A stretch of DNA of 64,000 nt, taken from the NCBI GenBank assembly GCA_032355985.1, contig JAUKVZ010000007.1, forward strand, positions 156,750 through 220,749. The letters run 5' to 3'. Numbering within the stretch: the stretch's first letter is position 1; each line of letters begins with the position of its first letter. Below are positions 1-8,696 of this stretch, one piece after another. The notes beneath the pieces are model-generated. The model had not been told where the DNA came from, did not search any database, and saw only the letters and a list, made by a program, of their open reading frames with translations. The position numbers were made by a program, and so were the translations under genes. The stretch comes from Sarcodiotheca gaudichaudii. Its lineage: Eukaryota > Rhodophyta > Florideophyceae > Gigartinales > Solieriaceae.

Positions 1-181
1 ATGCGTGGGGTCTGGTGTGTAAGGACAGGGTGTCGGCGCGCCAGAACTTTGACCGAGGAGACTTACCGCTGTTCGGGAAGCGCCTTTCGGCGATGGGCTG
101 CACTGGAAGACTCCACGCCTATTGCGATCGCGGGAGAGGTCGTCGCATGGGGTCATGGTATCGCGGGGACATGGTGGAGCG
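1..181. other. no gene recognised at left edge
   Basis: This stretch lies downstream of the stop of the first minus-strand gene. The open frames crossing it are short, overlap one another and have no protein-like pattern. No RNA gene or terminator was recognised. A gene may begin outside the window. Confidence 0.4.
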
Positions 182-1705
182 CTATTTTGCCGGTGACGAG
201 GCGGCTTTGATGTCCATCATGTCGTAGATGCCGAGGACTTTGGCGCGTCTTCTTTCTTCCGCCGTCGTGACACACAGGAACTGATCGTCTTCGGTGAATG
301 CGGCGACGGGCTGAGCATGGACATCCTGCGAAATCGTGACGGACCGAAGTACGGCGCCACTTGTCACATCAATGATGTTCAATGTTCGCGCTTTGGGCGG
401 CGGGCGATGTTGGTGAAGTAAGTTCTCCATCGGCAAGAATGACTCCCAGGCGTACCTGCCTGTCGGAGAGACGCCGAATGCACTGGGATGTGTCCTCGGG
501 AAGAGCCTGTCCCCGCTGCGATGCGACCAGATGACTTCGCCCGTCCTCCAGTTGACGAGCTCGAACTGGTTTGTATCGAACAATCTGATCAGCGCCGTGT
601 CGCTGTTTTCGACGGGCTGGACTGCGCCCGACATCCAGAAGTCGAGTTTCGCTTCGAAGCTATGTGACTCTTCAGGGTTGTCCACGTTGCGCACGAGCAG
701 AAATGGCGTTGATCGGTCCCAACGGAAGTGATGCGCATCGAAGAACATGGGCAAACCATCCCCGGCATGGATCAACGTCACCTGCCGCGTCACCGCGTAC
801 GGCTCTTCGTGTGATCCTCCTCCCAAGAAGTCAGGTGGCGATTCATATTCAATGCGGCGGCTTCCAGTCAGATAGTCGACCGAGCTCACAGTGGTGCGCA
901 ACGGCTTTCGCTGCAATGTCGCGAACAACACTTCGCGCCGATCATGCCTAAAACCGACCAGCGACTGCGTGAGTTTCCCAGTGGCCAACTCCGGCACTTT
1001 TCTCAACTCGGCACATCTTCGACCGGACGGAAGCGCATAGGAATCAAAGCGGCCAGTCCAATCAGCCACGATGAGGAACTTCGCATCGGGAGAGACTGCA
1101 ATGATTTCTTCCGGTTCGCCCCTCGTCGTGATGAATGGTTTTCCGATGGTCTGGGATTTGATGTCGAGGCGGCTGAAGGCGCTGACGCCGTGGGTGTGGC
1201 GGAGGATGCTGCTCCACTGATCATCACGTGCGCGCTGTTCGAGTGGTTGCGAGCGCCAGGTGATCCAGTGATTGATGGCGCCTGATCTTGGGACGTGCAT
1301 CATCTCGGGGATGGTGAAGCATGGGATCGAGATGAGGATGAGGATGGCGGGGACGCCGTATTGGCGCATGTATGTCGGCGCGACTGTGCGTTTCTTTGGA
1401 AGCGGGGCGCCGCATTCGGGGCAGGCGGCGGGGGTGATGTCGTCGAGGCAGTAGTTGCAGCGGCGGCAGTACGCCGAGTGCGGCGTTCGCCGGCGGCGAC
1501 GGTTGATGATGAGTTTGATGACGCTGATGAACGCGGTGATGACGGCGAGGATCTGGAGCGCTTCGGGCCAGTAATGGATGATGAGCGACCAGATATCGAT
1601 CGTGTAGTAGAACTCGCGGACGAGGAGCTCCTGGGCGCCGGGGATGGGGACGATGTCCAGCTTGATGACGTGGGGCGGGAACTCGTGGGTGGCGATGGGC
1701 TGCAC
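182..1705 (-). CDS. membrane protein with zinc-ribbon and beta-propeller-like domain
   Basis: The 507-residue product has no named family that I recognise. Seen: a hydrophobic segment near residues 45-67, an Arg-rich cytoplasmic stop, a four-cysteine zinc-ribbon-like knuckle near residues 79-98 (CRRC...CPEC), and a second hydrophobic segment near 114-133. The remaining roughly 370 residues have repeating patterns such as AVSPDAKFL, FGVSPTGRYAW and AFTEDDQFLCV, typical of WD40/TolB-like blades. It is therefore probably a two-pass membrane protein with a large propeller exposed outside the cytoplasm. The start puts a short polar N-terminus before the first membrane segment. The gene stands alone; the next gene upstream is 132 bp away. 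Function unknown. Confidence 0.7.
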   Translation of the reverse strand: MQPIATHEFPPHVIKLDIVPIPGAQELLVREFYYTIDIWSLIIHYWPEALQILAVITAFISVIKLIINRRRRRTPHSAYCRRCNYCLDDITPAACPECGAPLPKKRTVAPTYMRQYGVPAILILISIPCFTIPEMMHVPRSGAINHWITWRSQPLEQRARDDQWSSILRHTHGVSAFSRLDIKSQTIGKPFITTRGEPEEIIAVSPDAKFLIVADWTGRFDSYALPSGRRCAELRKVPELATGKLTQSLVGFRHDRREVLFATLQRKPLRTTVSSVDYLTGSRRIEYESPPDFLGGGSHEEPYAVTRQVTLIHAGDGLPMFFDAHHFRWDRSTPFLLVRNVDNPEESHSFEAKLDFWMSGAVQPVENSDTALIRLFDTNQFELVNWRTGEVIWSHRSGDRLFPRTHPSAFGVSPTGRYAWESFLPMENLLHQHRPPPKARTLNIIDVTSGAVLRSVTISQDVHAQPVAAFTEDDQFLCVTTAEERRRAKVLGIYDMMDIKAASSPAK

Positions 1706-1837
1706 GGCAATTGTTTACGTCGGCTCGATCCTTCAGGGTTCACCGGGTTTGGGGATGGGCGCAAAAAACCGCCGAGCATGTCGGCCTCGCAGCGCGGCAT
1801 GGTCGGCGGGATCAGAGAGTCCTAAGAAGTCTGGTGG

Positions 1838-2842
1838 TCAATTGCGCTTGTGGGCGTGTTTGTCTTTGTGCGCTTTTTTGGTGGTGACGAGGCCGCCTTC
1901 GGTTTGCCAGTTGTATTCCATGAATCGTGCGGCTTGTTCGGCGGTTTGTTGGCCGAGGAGTTGGCTGACGAGGTGGAGGCTGCCGTCGATGCCGGCGGAG
2001 ATGCCTGCGGTTGTGATGATGCGGCCGTTGTCGACGAATCGGGCTTCGGGTTCGACGGTGATGGAGTCGTATTCCTGGAGTCCGGGGATGGCGGTGTAGT
2101 GGGATGTTGCGCTGAGGCCATCGAGGAGGCCGAGATCGGCGAGGACGAGTGCGCCATTGCAGACGGAGAGGATGTGATCGCCTTCGTGTGCGACGCGTTT
2201 GATCCAGGCGGACATCTTCGGGTTTTGCATGATGGATGTGACGTCGCCGCCGGGGATGACGAGGATGGATGGGATGGGGGCTGTTTCGATGGTGTGCTCT
2301 GGTGTGATTTCGACGAAGCCCATGCTGGAGATGGGGTTGGGGTTTGCCGCGACTGTGAAGACATCGAAGTGATGGCGTCCGGCGACGGCGAAGACTTCGC
2401 CGGGGCCTGCGAAGTCGAGCAGTTCGACGCCGGGGAAGATGAGGATGGCGACTTTGGGCTTGTCACTGAGGACGGCGACGGGGTCGGCGAGGAAGTGTGT
2501 GCGGCAATTGTCTGAGCCGAAGATGTAAATGCGCTGGTCGTGGACGGCGAAGCGGGCGGGATCACCCTGCACACCGGCCATGACGGCGCATTCGGCGTCT
2601 TTCTGGATGGACCAGCGCGCGGGATCTTCGAGGAAGGTGTCGCGCGTGCGCTCGGATGAGAAGTAGTAGAGCAGGTCGTTGCTCTTTACCGTGATGGTCT
2701 TGGCGCCTTCGACTTCCTTGCCTTTGCAGAGAAGGACGGGGTCGAGGCCGTTGAGTGCGGCCTTCTTTTCGCCGGCGCTTGCTGTTGCGCTTAGGAGCGC
2801 GATGGTGAGAACGCAGATGATGAGTTGGGTTGCTCGCAGCAT
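1838..2842 (-). CDS. secreted YHS-domain / DJ-1/PfpI-family protein
   Basis: The 334-residue protein starts with a clear signal peptide (hydrophobic to about residue 22, ending TASA). A YHS-type region follows (about 25-125, with FLEDPARW and a second FLADPVAV copy), which in other proteins binds metal. Residues about 130-310 form a DJ-1/PfpI glutamine-amidotransferase-like domain with the nucleophile-elbow cysteine in SVCNGALVLA and the acidic residue in LLDFAGPGEVF. Family members act as chaperones, glyoxalases, proteases or hydratases, so the substrate cannot be called. The tail is Lys/His-rich. It lies 13 bp downstream of the GlxA-type regulator on the same strand, suggesting co-transcription. 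Export of a DJ-1-type domain is uncommon. Confidence 0.85.
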   Translation of the reverse strand: MLRATQLIICVLTIALLSATASAGEKKAALNGLDPVLLCKGKEVEGAKTITVKSNDLLYYFSSERTRDTFLEDPARWSIQKDAECAVMAGVQGDPARFAVHDQRIYIFGSDNCRTHFLADPVAVLSDKPKVAILIFPGVELLDFAGPGEVFAVAGRHHFDVFTVAANPNPISSMGFVEITPEHTIETAPIPSILVIPGGDVTSIMQNPKMSAWIKRVAHEGDHILSVCNGALVLADLGLLDGLSATSHYTAIPGLQEYDSITVEPEARFVDNGRIITTAGISAGIDGSLHLVSQLLGQQTAEQAARFMEYNWQTEGGLVTTKKAHKDKHAHKRN

Positions 2843-2855
2843 GGGCTGTTTCCTT

Positions 2856-3857
2856 TCAGGTTGCGGAGCTGGTGTGGCCGTTTCGGCGCTGGTAGTCGCT
2901 GGGAAGGACGCCGAGTTGTCTTGTGCAGGCTCGGCGGAGGCGTTCGACTGTGCCGAAGCCGGTGTCGCGGGCGACTTGTTTGAGTGAGGCTTCGGGGGAT
3001 TCGAGGAGTCTTCGTGCGGCGTCGACGCGGGCGCGTTCGAGGAACTCGGATGGGGATATTCCGCGGCGCTGGGTGAAGATGCGGCGGAGATGGCGTTCGC
3101 TTATGCCGGCGCGTTCGGCGAGGGCTTCGACGGTGAGATCTTCGGTGAGATTGTCGAGCGCCCAGTTGAGAAGATCTTCGAGCTCGTCGGCTTCTTCGGA
3201 TTGGGCGAGAAGATGGGCGCTGTACTGCGCCTGTCCTCCGGGGCGGCGCAGGAAGACGACGAGCTCGCGCGCGACGGCTTGCGCTACGGTGCGGGAGTGA
3301 TCTTCTTCGATGAGGGCGATGGCGAGATCGATGCCGGCGCTGATGCCGGCGGAGGTCCAGATGTTTTCATCGCGCACGTAGATGTCATCGGGGCGGACGG
3401 TGATGTTGTTGTAGGCCTGGAGTTTGTGCGCTGATTCCCAGTGGGTTGTGGCGCTGCGGCCATCGAGAAGGCCGGCTTCGGCGAGGACGAGCGCGCCGGT
3501 GCAGACGGAGACGAGGCGGGATGTGCGCTCGGACATGCGCTGGATCCAGCGGATGACGCGGGCGTCGAGCATGGGCGATATGTCTGCGGCGCCGGGGATG
3601 AGGAGTGTGTGGACGCCATCGCGGGCGCGCATCCATGAGGCGGTGGCGCACATGTGGATGCCGCCTTCGAGGGGGACGGGGCCGACGCGTTCTCCGATGA
3701 GTTCGAGTGAGTAGGCATCGGGGGCGGCGGGGTGTTGTGTGCGCAGGATGCGGTTGGCGGCGCTGAAGGCGCTTAATGGGCCGGTGACATCGAGGATCTC
3801 GGCGCCGGGCGGGAGGAGGATGGCGATGCGGCGGTTTTTCGGAGGTTTTGCGCCCAT
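2856..3857 (-). CDS. GlxA-family AraC-type transcriptional regulator with DJ-1/PfpI domain
   Basis: The 333-residue product has an N-terminal DJ-1/PfpI domain (about residues 8-190; nucleophile-elbow motif SVCTGALVLAEAGLLDG) fused to a C-terminal AraC double helix-turn-helix (about 225-325; ISERHLRRIFTQ followed by GFGTVERLRRAC). In GlxA-like regulators the first domain senses ligands and is usually not catalytic, although the cysteine is kept here. The ATG at 3857 (MGAKPPKNRR) was preferred: the 76 upstream codons lack family similarity and would run into the DCC gene. The protein probably regulates the adjacent secreted DJ-1 gene, whose domain resembles its own sensor. The inducer is unknown. 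Confidence 0.88.
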   Translation of the reverse strand: MGAKPPKNRRIAILLPPGAEILDVTGPLSAFSAANRILRTQHPAAPDAYSLELIGERVGPVPLEGGIHMCATASWMRARDGVHTLLIPGAADISPMLDARVIRWIQRMSERTSRLVSVCTGALVLAEAGLLDGRSATTHWESAHKLQAYNNITVRPDDIYVRDENIWTSAGISAGIDLAIALIEEDHSRTVAQAVARELVVFLRRPGGQAQYSAHLLAQSEEADELEDLLNWALDNLTEDLTVEALAERAGISERHLRRIFTQRRGISPSEFLERARVDAARRLLESPEASLKQVARDTGFGTVERLRRACTRQLGVLPSDYQRRNGHTSSAT

Positions 3858-3946
3858 GGTGAGATGATGGGCGAGAATTGGGATGTCCTCAAGGACATAG
3901 TTCGTGCAAAATCGGACATCTGGTCGAGGCTCAGGTTTGGGCGGGA

Positions 3947-4336
3947 TCAGCCGGCGTTTGCGTTGGGCAGGCCGCATTGCTGGCGCATGCGTCTTCGGTA
4001 GCGCCATTTTGCGAAGCACTTGTATGCAAGGTCTGCGCAGGGTCGAATCAGCGGCCATCGCGTCGGCGCCCAGAGCCAGCCGCAACCGAGGGCTTCATAG
4101 GCACGCCTGAAGACTTCGACTCCTTCGATGACCGGCTGTCCGGGCGCTCGACCGTGGATGGAGCGCATGGCGTCGTCATAGGTGATGCCGAGATCATTGG
4201 ACTCGAAATCGAGGTCGGTGAGATTCGTCACGCGCAGCCTGCCGCGGCCGCGATCCAGGCGCAGCATGAGCCGGGCTTCTCGGCTGCACATGGAGCAGCC
4301 CCCATCGACGAAGATTTCGAATTCGCAGTTCGCCAT
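3947..4336 (-). CDS. DCC-family thiol-disulfide oxidoreductase-like protein (DUF393)
   Basis: A 129-residue protein with the family signature DGGCSMCSRE at residues about 10-19, matching the DxxCxxC hallmark of DCC (DUF393) proteins, then the usual LTDLDF segment and a hydrophobic/aromatic C-terminus. Family members are thought to be thioredoxin-fold redox proteins, but their partners are mostly unknown. The start at 4336 (MANCEFEIF) puts the motif near the N-terminus as in homologues; an earlier in-frame ATG at 4417 would add 27 unconserved residues. It is divergent from the PGPGW gene at 4483, with about 145 bp between them that must hold both promoters. Confidence 0.85.
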   Translation of the reverse strand: MANCEFEIFVDGGCSMCSREARLMLRLDRGRGRLRVTNLTDLDFESNDLGITYDDAMRSIHGRAPGQPVIEGVEVFRRAYEALGCGWLWAPTRWPLIRPCADLAYKCFAKWRYRRRMRQQCGLPNANAG

Positions 4337-4482
4337 TAAAAGAGACTTCGTCTGAGGCGGGGCTGTGGATTCATCGATCCCGGCAGATGGGTCTGCTTCC
4401 GGACCCTGCTTCAACACGGCCTGTATGCTCAGTGAGGTTGATCGCTTCGGCCTCGTGCCCTGACGTTTGGGATCATCATTCG

Positions 4483-4902
4483 GTGCTTATCTGGATTGAG
4501 AACAACCAGGCGCTTCTCTGGTCGTTCGGCGGCATCTCGGTTCTGGTGTTCATCGGCAGTCTGCTGCTGATGCCGATGCTGGTGGCGCGCATTCCGGCGG
4601 ACTATTTCGTTCACGACACGCGGCCGCGGAGCTGGATCGCAGAGACGCATCCGGTTGTGCGCGTTGTCATTCACCTCGGCAAGAACGCGCTTGGCGCGCT
4701 GCTTCTGGTGATGGGCGTGGTGATGCTGTTTATGCCCGGGCAGGGTCTGCTGACGATGTTTGCCGGTCTTGTGCTCTTGGATCTGCCGGGGAAGTATCGG
4801 TTTGAGAAGTGGCTTGTTGCGCGGCGCTCGGTGTTTGGATCGTTGAATTGGATTCGACGTCGTTCGAAGCGGGATCCGCTGGAGGCGCCGGTGCGGTCAT
4901 GA
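4483..4902 (+). CDS. PGPGW-motif small transmembrane protein
   Basis: About 139 residues if translation begins at the GTG at 4483; an ATG at 4387 is possible but adds an unlikely leader. There are two membrane segments (about 10-32 and 65-95). Between and after them comes the family core MPGQGLLTMFAGLVLLD followed by a basic LPGKYRFEKWLV segment, matching the putative transmembrane PGPGW family. The C-terminus is strongly basic, so it is probably cytoplasmic. Biochemical function is unknown. The 3' end overlaps the convergent decarboxylase gene by 6 bp. Confidence 0.75.
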   Translation: MLIWIENNQALLWSFGGISVLVFIGSLLLMPMLVARIPADYFVHDTRPRSWIAETHPVVRVVIHLGKNALGALLLVMGVVMLFMPGQGLLTMFAGLVLLDLPGKYRFEKWLVARRSVFGSLNWIRRRSKRDPLEAPVRS

Positions 4903-6297
4903 CTGTCGCTCCTGCTTTGCGCAGCGGAGGATGGAGTCGACGGAGATGTCGATGTCTTGTTCTGTCGTTGGCCAGGCGGAGACGGAGAGGCGGAGGGAGC
5001 GCTTGCCCTGCCAGGTTGTGGCGCCGAGCCAGCAGACGCCTTCTTGCTGAACGCGTTTGACGATGGCGTTGGTGTGGTCGGTCTGGTTTTTGCCGTCGGG
5101 GGCTTCGAAGTGGATGATGACCTGGTTCAGGACGACGTCGTTGCGGATGTGGGCGCCGTCTTGTGTGAGGCGGTCGGCGGCGCGGCGGGCGAGATTGCAT
5201 GTGCGGCTGATGAGGTCGGCGACGCCTTCTCTGCCGAGTTCCTTGAGCGCTGCGTAGATGGGGATGGCGCGGGCGCGGCGGGAGCTTTCGGGGGTGTGGA
5301 CGCAGGGGTCGAGGTCGGTGTCTGACTTGACGAGGTAGTCGCCTTTGTAGTTGGTTGATGCGCGCAGGGCGTTTCCATCGCGGACGATGACGATGCCGGC
5401 GTCGTAGGTGGTGTTGAGCCACTTGTGCGCATCGGTGGCCCAGGAGTTCGCGGCTTCGACGCCTTTGGCGAGATGCGCCTTGTCAGGACAGGCGCGGGCC
5501 CAGAGGCCGAAGGCGCCGTCGACGTGGAGCCAGCAGTTTTTGTGTGCGCGGCAGGCTTGTGCGATGGGTTCGAAGGGATCGAATGAACCTGTGTCGACGT
5601 TGCCGGCCTGGGCGCAGACGATGGTCGGGGCGTCTGAGTTTTCGAGTTCCTGTTCGAGCGCGCTTGCGATCATGCGGCCCTGATCGTCGCAGGGGATGCG
5701 GATGGCTGTGTCGGCGCCGAGGCCGAGCATGGCGAGTGCGCGATCGATTGTGCCGTGGGTTTCGGCGGTGGTGATGATGCGCAGATGCGGGGCGCCGTAG
5801 AGGCCTTGTGATGAGACGTTCCATCCGGCGCGCTGGAGGAGGGATTGTCTTGCGGCGCAGAGGGCCATGAAGTTGGCCATCTGGCAGCCGGTGACGAAGC
5901 CGACGGCGCTGTCGCGCGGGAGGTCGAGGAGATTGAGGATCCAGTTTGCGGTGATGGTTTCGATGGCGGCCGCGGCTGGGGAGAGTGCGACGAAGCCGGC
6001 GCATTGATCCCATGTTGAGACGAGCCAGTCTGCTGCGCGGGCGGAGGGAAGGGCTGCGCCGATGACGAAGCCGAAGAAGCGAGGGCCTGCGCTTGCGACG
6101 ATGCCGGGGTCTGCTGCGCTTGCGAGATGTTCGATGATGTCTTCCGCGCGCTGGCCTTTGGCTGGAAGTTCAGCGCCGAGGGCTTTGATGAGATCGGATT
6201 GCGCGGGGAGCGGGCCGACGAAGCGGTCGTTGACGGTTTCGAGGTATCGCTCGGCGAGGTGGGTTGTGCGCTGGAGGAGGGATTGGGTTGTTGGCAT
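4897..6297 (-). CDS. PLP-dependent group II (glutamate/aromatic-type) decarboxylase family protein
   Basis: The 466-residue protein has the fold-type I decarboxylase layout: His181 in AETHGTID (stacks on pyridoxal phosphate), Asp260 in HVDGAFGLWA (contacts the ring nitrogen), and the Schiff-base lysine Lys292 in TDAHKWLNTTYD. Length agrees with group II decarboxylases (glutamate, diaminobutyrate, aspartate or aromatic amino-acid decarboxylases). The reaction would be amino acid to amine plus CO2 in the cytoplasm. Substrate cannot be read from the sequence, and some relatives act as aldehyde synthases. It is followed on the minus strand only by the convergent PGPGW gene. Confidence 0.88.
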   Translation of the reverse strand: MPTTQSLLQRTTHLAERYLETVNDRFVGPLPAQSDLIKALGAELPAKGQRAEDIIEHLASAADPGIVASAGPRFFGFVIGAALPSARAADWLVSTWDQCAGFVALSPAAAAIETITANWILNLLDLPRDSAVGFVTGCQMANFMALCAARQSLLQRAGWNVSSQGLYGAPHLRIITTAETHGTIDRALAMLGLGADTAIRIPCDDQGRMIASALEQELENSDAPTIVCAQAGNVDTGSFDPFEPIAQACRAHKNCWLHVDGAFGLWARACPDKAHLAKGVEAANSWATDAHKWLNTTYDAGIVIVRDGNALRASTNYKGDYLVKSDTDLDPCVHTPESSRRARAIPIYAALKELGREGVADLISRTCNLARRAADRLTQDGAHIRNDVVLNQVIIHFEAPDGKNQTDHTNAIVKRVQQEGVCWLGATTWQGKRSLRLSVSAWPTTEQDIDISVDSILRCAKQERQS

Positions 6298-6351
6298 GGG
6301 GGCTCCGGCTTTGAATCGTGCTTGCGATTCTAGCGGCGCCCTGTGCTCCCC

Positions 6352-6801
6352 TTAGTCTGCAAGCACTTCGATCGCATCGCCCGGTTTGCAGGCGCCTTGT
6401 TTTTCGACGCTGCCAAAGACGCCGGCTCGGTGGTCGGGTTCGAGGGCGTCTCTCAATCCGGGTTTGAGTTCGTCCATCAGTTCGCAGGGGCGAGTTCTGT
6501 CGTTGATGCGGATGATGGCGTCGCCGACTTTGATTCGTTTGTCGATGAGGCTGCCCATGTCGAGGCCTTCGACGAGGACGTTGGCGCGGCGGGTGTGCCA
6601 GGGGAGGTCGGGGGCGTTGAGTTCCTGCTGGACGACTTGCCAGTCTTCGGCGCTGATGAAAGTGACGCCGCGGCGGGGTGAGACTTTGATGTCTGCGGTG
6701 ATGCCGCCGCCTTCGACGATTTGCGCGCTATCGATCACTTGCATCGGTCCGTTCTTTTTGGAGCGGATGGCGATGGACTTGATGACGCCGCGGGCGGTCA
6801 T
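6352..6801 (-). CDS. MOSC-domain protein
   Basis: A 149-residue stand-alone MOSC-like domain: VKSIAIRSKKNGPM, a RRGVTFISAEDW segment, and DRTRPCELMDELKPGLRDAL with a conserved cysteine in the position that carries the sulfur or metal ligand in MOSC proteins. These are sulfur-carrier or molybdenum-ligand proteins related to the molybdenum cofactor sulfurase C-terminus. The ATG at 6801 overlaps the stop of the upstream nitrilase gene by 4 nt (ATGA), so the two are translationally coupled. A moaB gene elsewhere in the window shows that molybdopterin chemistry is available. Substrate unknown. Confidence 0.85.
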   Translation of the reverse strand: MTARGVIKSIAIRSKKNGPMQVIDSAQIVEGGGITADIKVSPRRGVTFISAEDWQVVQQELNAPDLPWHTRRANVLVEGLDMGSLIDKRIKVGDAIIRINDRTRPCELMDELKPGLRDALEPDHRAGVFGSVEKQGACKPGDAIEVLAD

Positions 6802-7685
6802 GCCTGAGTCTCCATGCGCGACGGGTAGCCATGTGTGCAGGCGGGGGCGCTCTGGGCGATGGCCTGCCACTCGGCCGCGTAGTCGGCGGCGCGGACGGGA
6901 AGGTAGCCGGGGTAGTCGAAGCGAGCCTTTTTGATGGCGTTGCGATCGATTGTGCACACGCCGACGGGGTCGGTCGTTTCGAGGAGGACTTCGCCCTTGG
7001 GGGATGTGACGACGGAGGCGCCGCCGATGAGGACGCCGTCTTCGGCGCTGGGTCTATTGACGGAGGCGACGAAGCAGGCGCTTGTCAATGCGTTGGCGAT
7101 GAAGACGGGCTTCCAGCGATCGAAGGTTGCGAGCTCCGTCGCGCGGGGGTTGCAGATGAGCTCTGCGCCTTTGGCGCCGAGAAGGTGCGCGCCTTGCGGG
7201 CGGTTTATGTCGGAGCAGATCTGCACGCCGATGGGAAGCGGGAGGTTGGCGTCTGCGCCGAAGACGGGGGCGATATCCGTGCCCTGGTCGTAGTGGCTTG
7301 TCTCCCAGAAGCCGGGCTCTTCGGGGACGTGGCATTTGGCGAACGTGCCGACGAGGTCGCCATCACAGCTGAAGACGAGCGCGGTGTTGTAGCGGCGGCC
7401 GGTGTCGGGGTTTTTGATGATGGCGCCGCCGACGATGGCGATTTCGAACTCGCGCGCGACATCGGACTGGAGTTGATGGCGCTGGCCTCCGGGGGCTTCG
7501 GCGTCGTCATCGATCGCTTTGGTCGTCGCCGGCGCCCAGCGGTTGAGGGGGATCTCGGGCAGGATGGCGAGCTGCGCGCCCTGGTCTTTTGCGTCTGCGA
7601 TGCGAGCGCGCAGGCGATCCGGCGCGCTGTCATCGAAAAACGTATCGCTGATCAGCGCGATGATGACTTCGTTGTCAGTTGGCAT
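6798..7685 (-). CDS. carbon-nitrogen hydrolase (nitrilase superfamily)
   Basis: The 295-residue protein has the superfamily triad in order: Glu44 in LAILPEIPLNRW, Lys117 in GTFAKCHVPEE and Cys157 in IGVQICSDINRP. These proteins hydrolyse or transfer amide or nitrile C-N bonds through a thioester on the cysteine. The specific amide is not evident; N-carbamoyl amidohydrolase-like or omega-amidase-like activity is possible. Start at 7685 gives a direct entry into the first beta strand. It is coupled by ATGA to the MOSC gene, and the SYLF lipoprotein gene lies 14 bp upstream on the same strand, suggesting a three-gene unit. Confidence 0.87.
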   Translation of the reverse strand: MPTDNEVIIALISDTFFDDSAPDRLRARIADAKDQGAQLAILPEIPLNRWAPATTKAIDDDAEAPGGQRHQLQSDVAREFEIAIVGGAIIKNPDTGRRYNTALVFSCDGDLVGTFAKCHVPEEPGFWETSHYDQGTDIAPVFGADANLPLPIGVQICSDINRPQGAHLLGAKGAELICNPRATELATFDRWKPVFIANALTSACFVASVNRPSAEDGVLIGGASVVTSPKGEVLLETTDPVGVCTIDRNAIKKARFDYPGYLPVRAADYAAEWQAIAQSAPACTHGYPSRMETQA

Positions 7686-7699
7686 GTGGGGTTGGTCCC

Positions 7700-8275
7700 T
7701 TAGTCCATGTGATCGTCTTCGAAGTCTTCGAAGCGGAGGTAATCGAGGGCGACGCTGGCGCCGGCCATGAGGCCCTTCTGGCCGCCGATGTAGACGGCGA
7801 CACCGTTCTGGAAGGGCGCGGTGCCCTGTGCGCCGGCGTCACCGGCGACTGCGGTGGCGGTGCCGGAGCCTTCGAGCCTGTTCTCTCTGAAGCGTTCGAA
7901 TGCGGTTTCGTCTTCAAAGATGAAGAGCATCTTCATGCCCTGGCCGCCGAGCTGGAGACCGGCGGAGGCGGTGTTGATGGCTGCCCAGCCGACCTGGGTG
8001 CCGCCCGGGCGTTCGACGAGGCCACGTCCGAAGCGGCCGCCGAGGATGAAGATGCCCCACTGTCCGACGCCGGGGAAGACTGCATATCCGGCGGAGTGTC
8101 GGATCTGTGTGCGGATGCCGGGGACGGTGTCTTCGAAGTATTCGAGGGCGGCGTGCGATTCCTTGACGAATGACTTGCGATCCTCGCCGCTGGGCTTGGT
8201 GTTGCAGCCTGCGAGCGTGAGCATGGAGATCGCGAGCAGGATTGTGAGCGCGACGGCGAGCGGTCGTTGCAGCAT
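7700..8275 (-). CDS. SYLF-domain (Ysc84-like) lipoprotein
   Basis: A 191-residue protein with a lipoprotein signal peptide (lipobox LAGC, Cys24), followed by the SYLF/Ysc84 pattern: HSAGYAVFPGVGQWGIFILGG, GWAAINTASAGLQLGGQ, MLFIFEDETAFERF, and a final AGASVALDYLRFED. SYLF domains bind phospholipids or actin in eukaryotes; bacterial versions are mostly lipid-anchored envelope proteins of unknown role. The acidic C-terminus is typical. It lies directly downstream (minus strand) of the duplicated comM remnant, so it was probably the original neighbour of comM. Confidence 0.87.
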   Translation of the reverse strand: MLQRPLAVALTILLAISMLTLAGCNTKPSGEDRKSFVKESHAALEYFEDTVPGIRTQIRHSAGYAVFPGVGQWGIFILGGRFGRGLVERPGGTQVGWAAINTASAGLQLGGQGMKMLFIFEDETAFERFRENRLEGSGTATAVAGDAGAQGTAPFQNGVAVYIGGQKGLMAGASVALDYLRFEDFEDDHMD

Positions 8276-8398
8276 GGCTTGGTCTCCCTTGTGTCAATCG
8301 CGCGGCGTTTGTTGCGCTGCGCGGGTGATTCCTCCTGAGCGGAGTGGCGGCGAGATTCTACACGAGGGTGGGAATTGGTGGAATCGGTGTGGATTGTC

Positions 8399-8696
8399 GG
8401 CGTTGGAGCGGATTCGTCGGCGCGGGCGCGCGTGGTTACACCCGCCGATCCAGCAGTCGGTATTGCACGGCTTCGGCGATGTGGGGTGTGTCGAGTTCTT
8501 CTTTTTCCTCGATGTCGGCGATGGTTCGGGCGACGCGGCGGATTTTGTCGTAGGCGCGGGCGGAGAGGCCGAGGTCGGTGATGGCCTGGCCGAGGATGGC
8601 GGTGGCGCTTTCGGTCATGGGGGCGAGGTCGTCGAGATCCTTGCCGCGGAGGGCGGCGTTGAGGTGAGCGCCTTGTCAGTCGATCTGACGGCGGCG
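8399..8696. repeat. direct repeat copy A of the comM 3' end
   Basis: This 298-bp block aligns without gaps to 9967-10264, the 3' end of comM plus about 37 bp beyond its stop. The two differ at a small number of positions. Of 13 differences I count inside the coding part, 10 are silent. Beyond 8696 the sequence switches abruptly to the secreted-protein fragment, and beyond 8399 the copies also diverge, so both edges of the repeat are sharp. Confidence 0.9.
8436..8696 (-). pseudogene. comM C-terminal remnant
   Basis: This encodes the last roughly 85 codons of ComM, ending LLDRRV as in the full gene. Between MTESATA and the stop it differs from intact comM by a single residue (EEKEE versus EEKEQ). 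Upstream, one Arg codon has become TGA and a Leu is Ile, and before that the frame joins an unrelated secreted-protein gene. It is therefore a broken copy with no start and an internal stop. A 60-codon frame from the internal ATG at 8618 remains open, but there is no reason to think it is translated. It may be the original 3' end displaced by an insertion. Confidence 0.88.

Noticed and set aside
1850-2515. Plus-strand 221-codon acidic frame opposite the DJ-1 gene
   Set aside because: Antisense to a gene with clear signal peptide and domains; Gly/Asp/Glu-rich composition is the mirror of GC-rich coding sequence.
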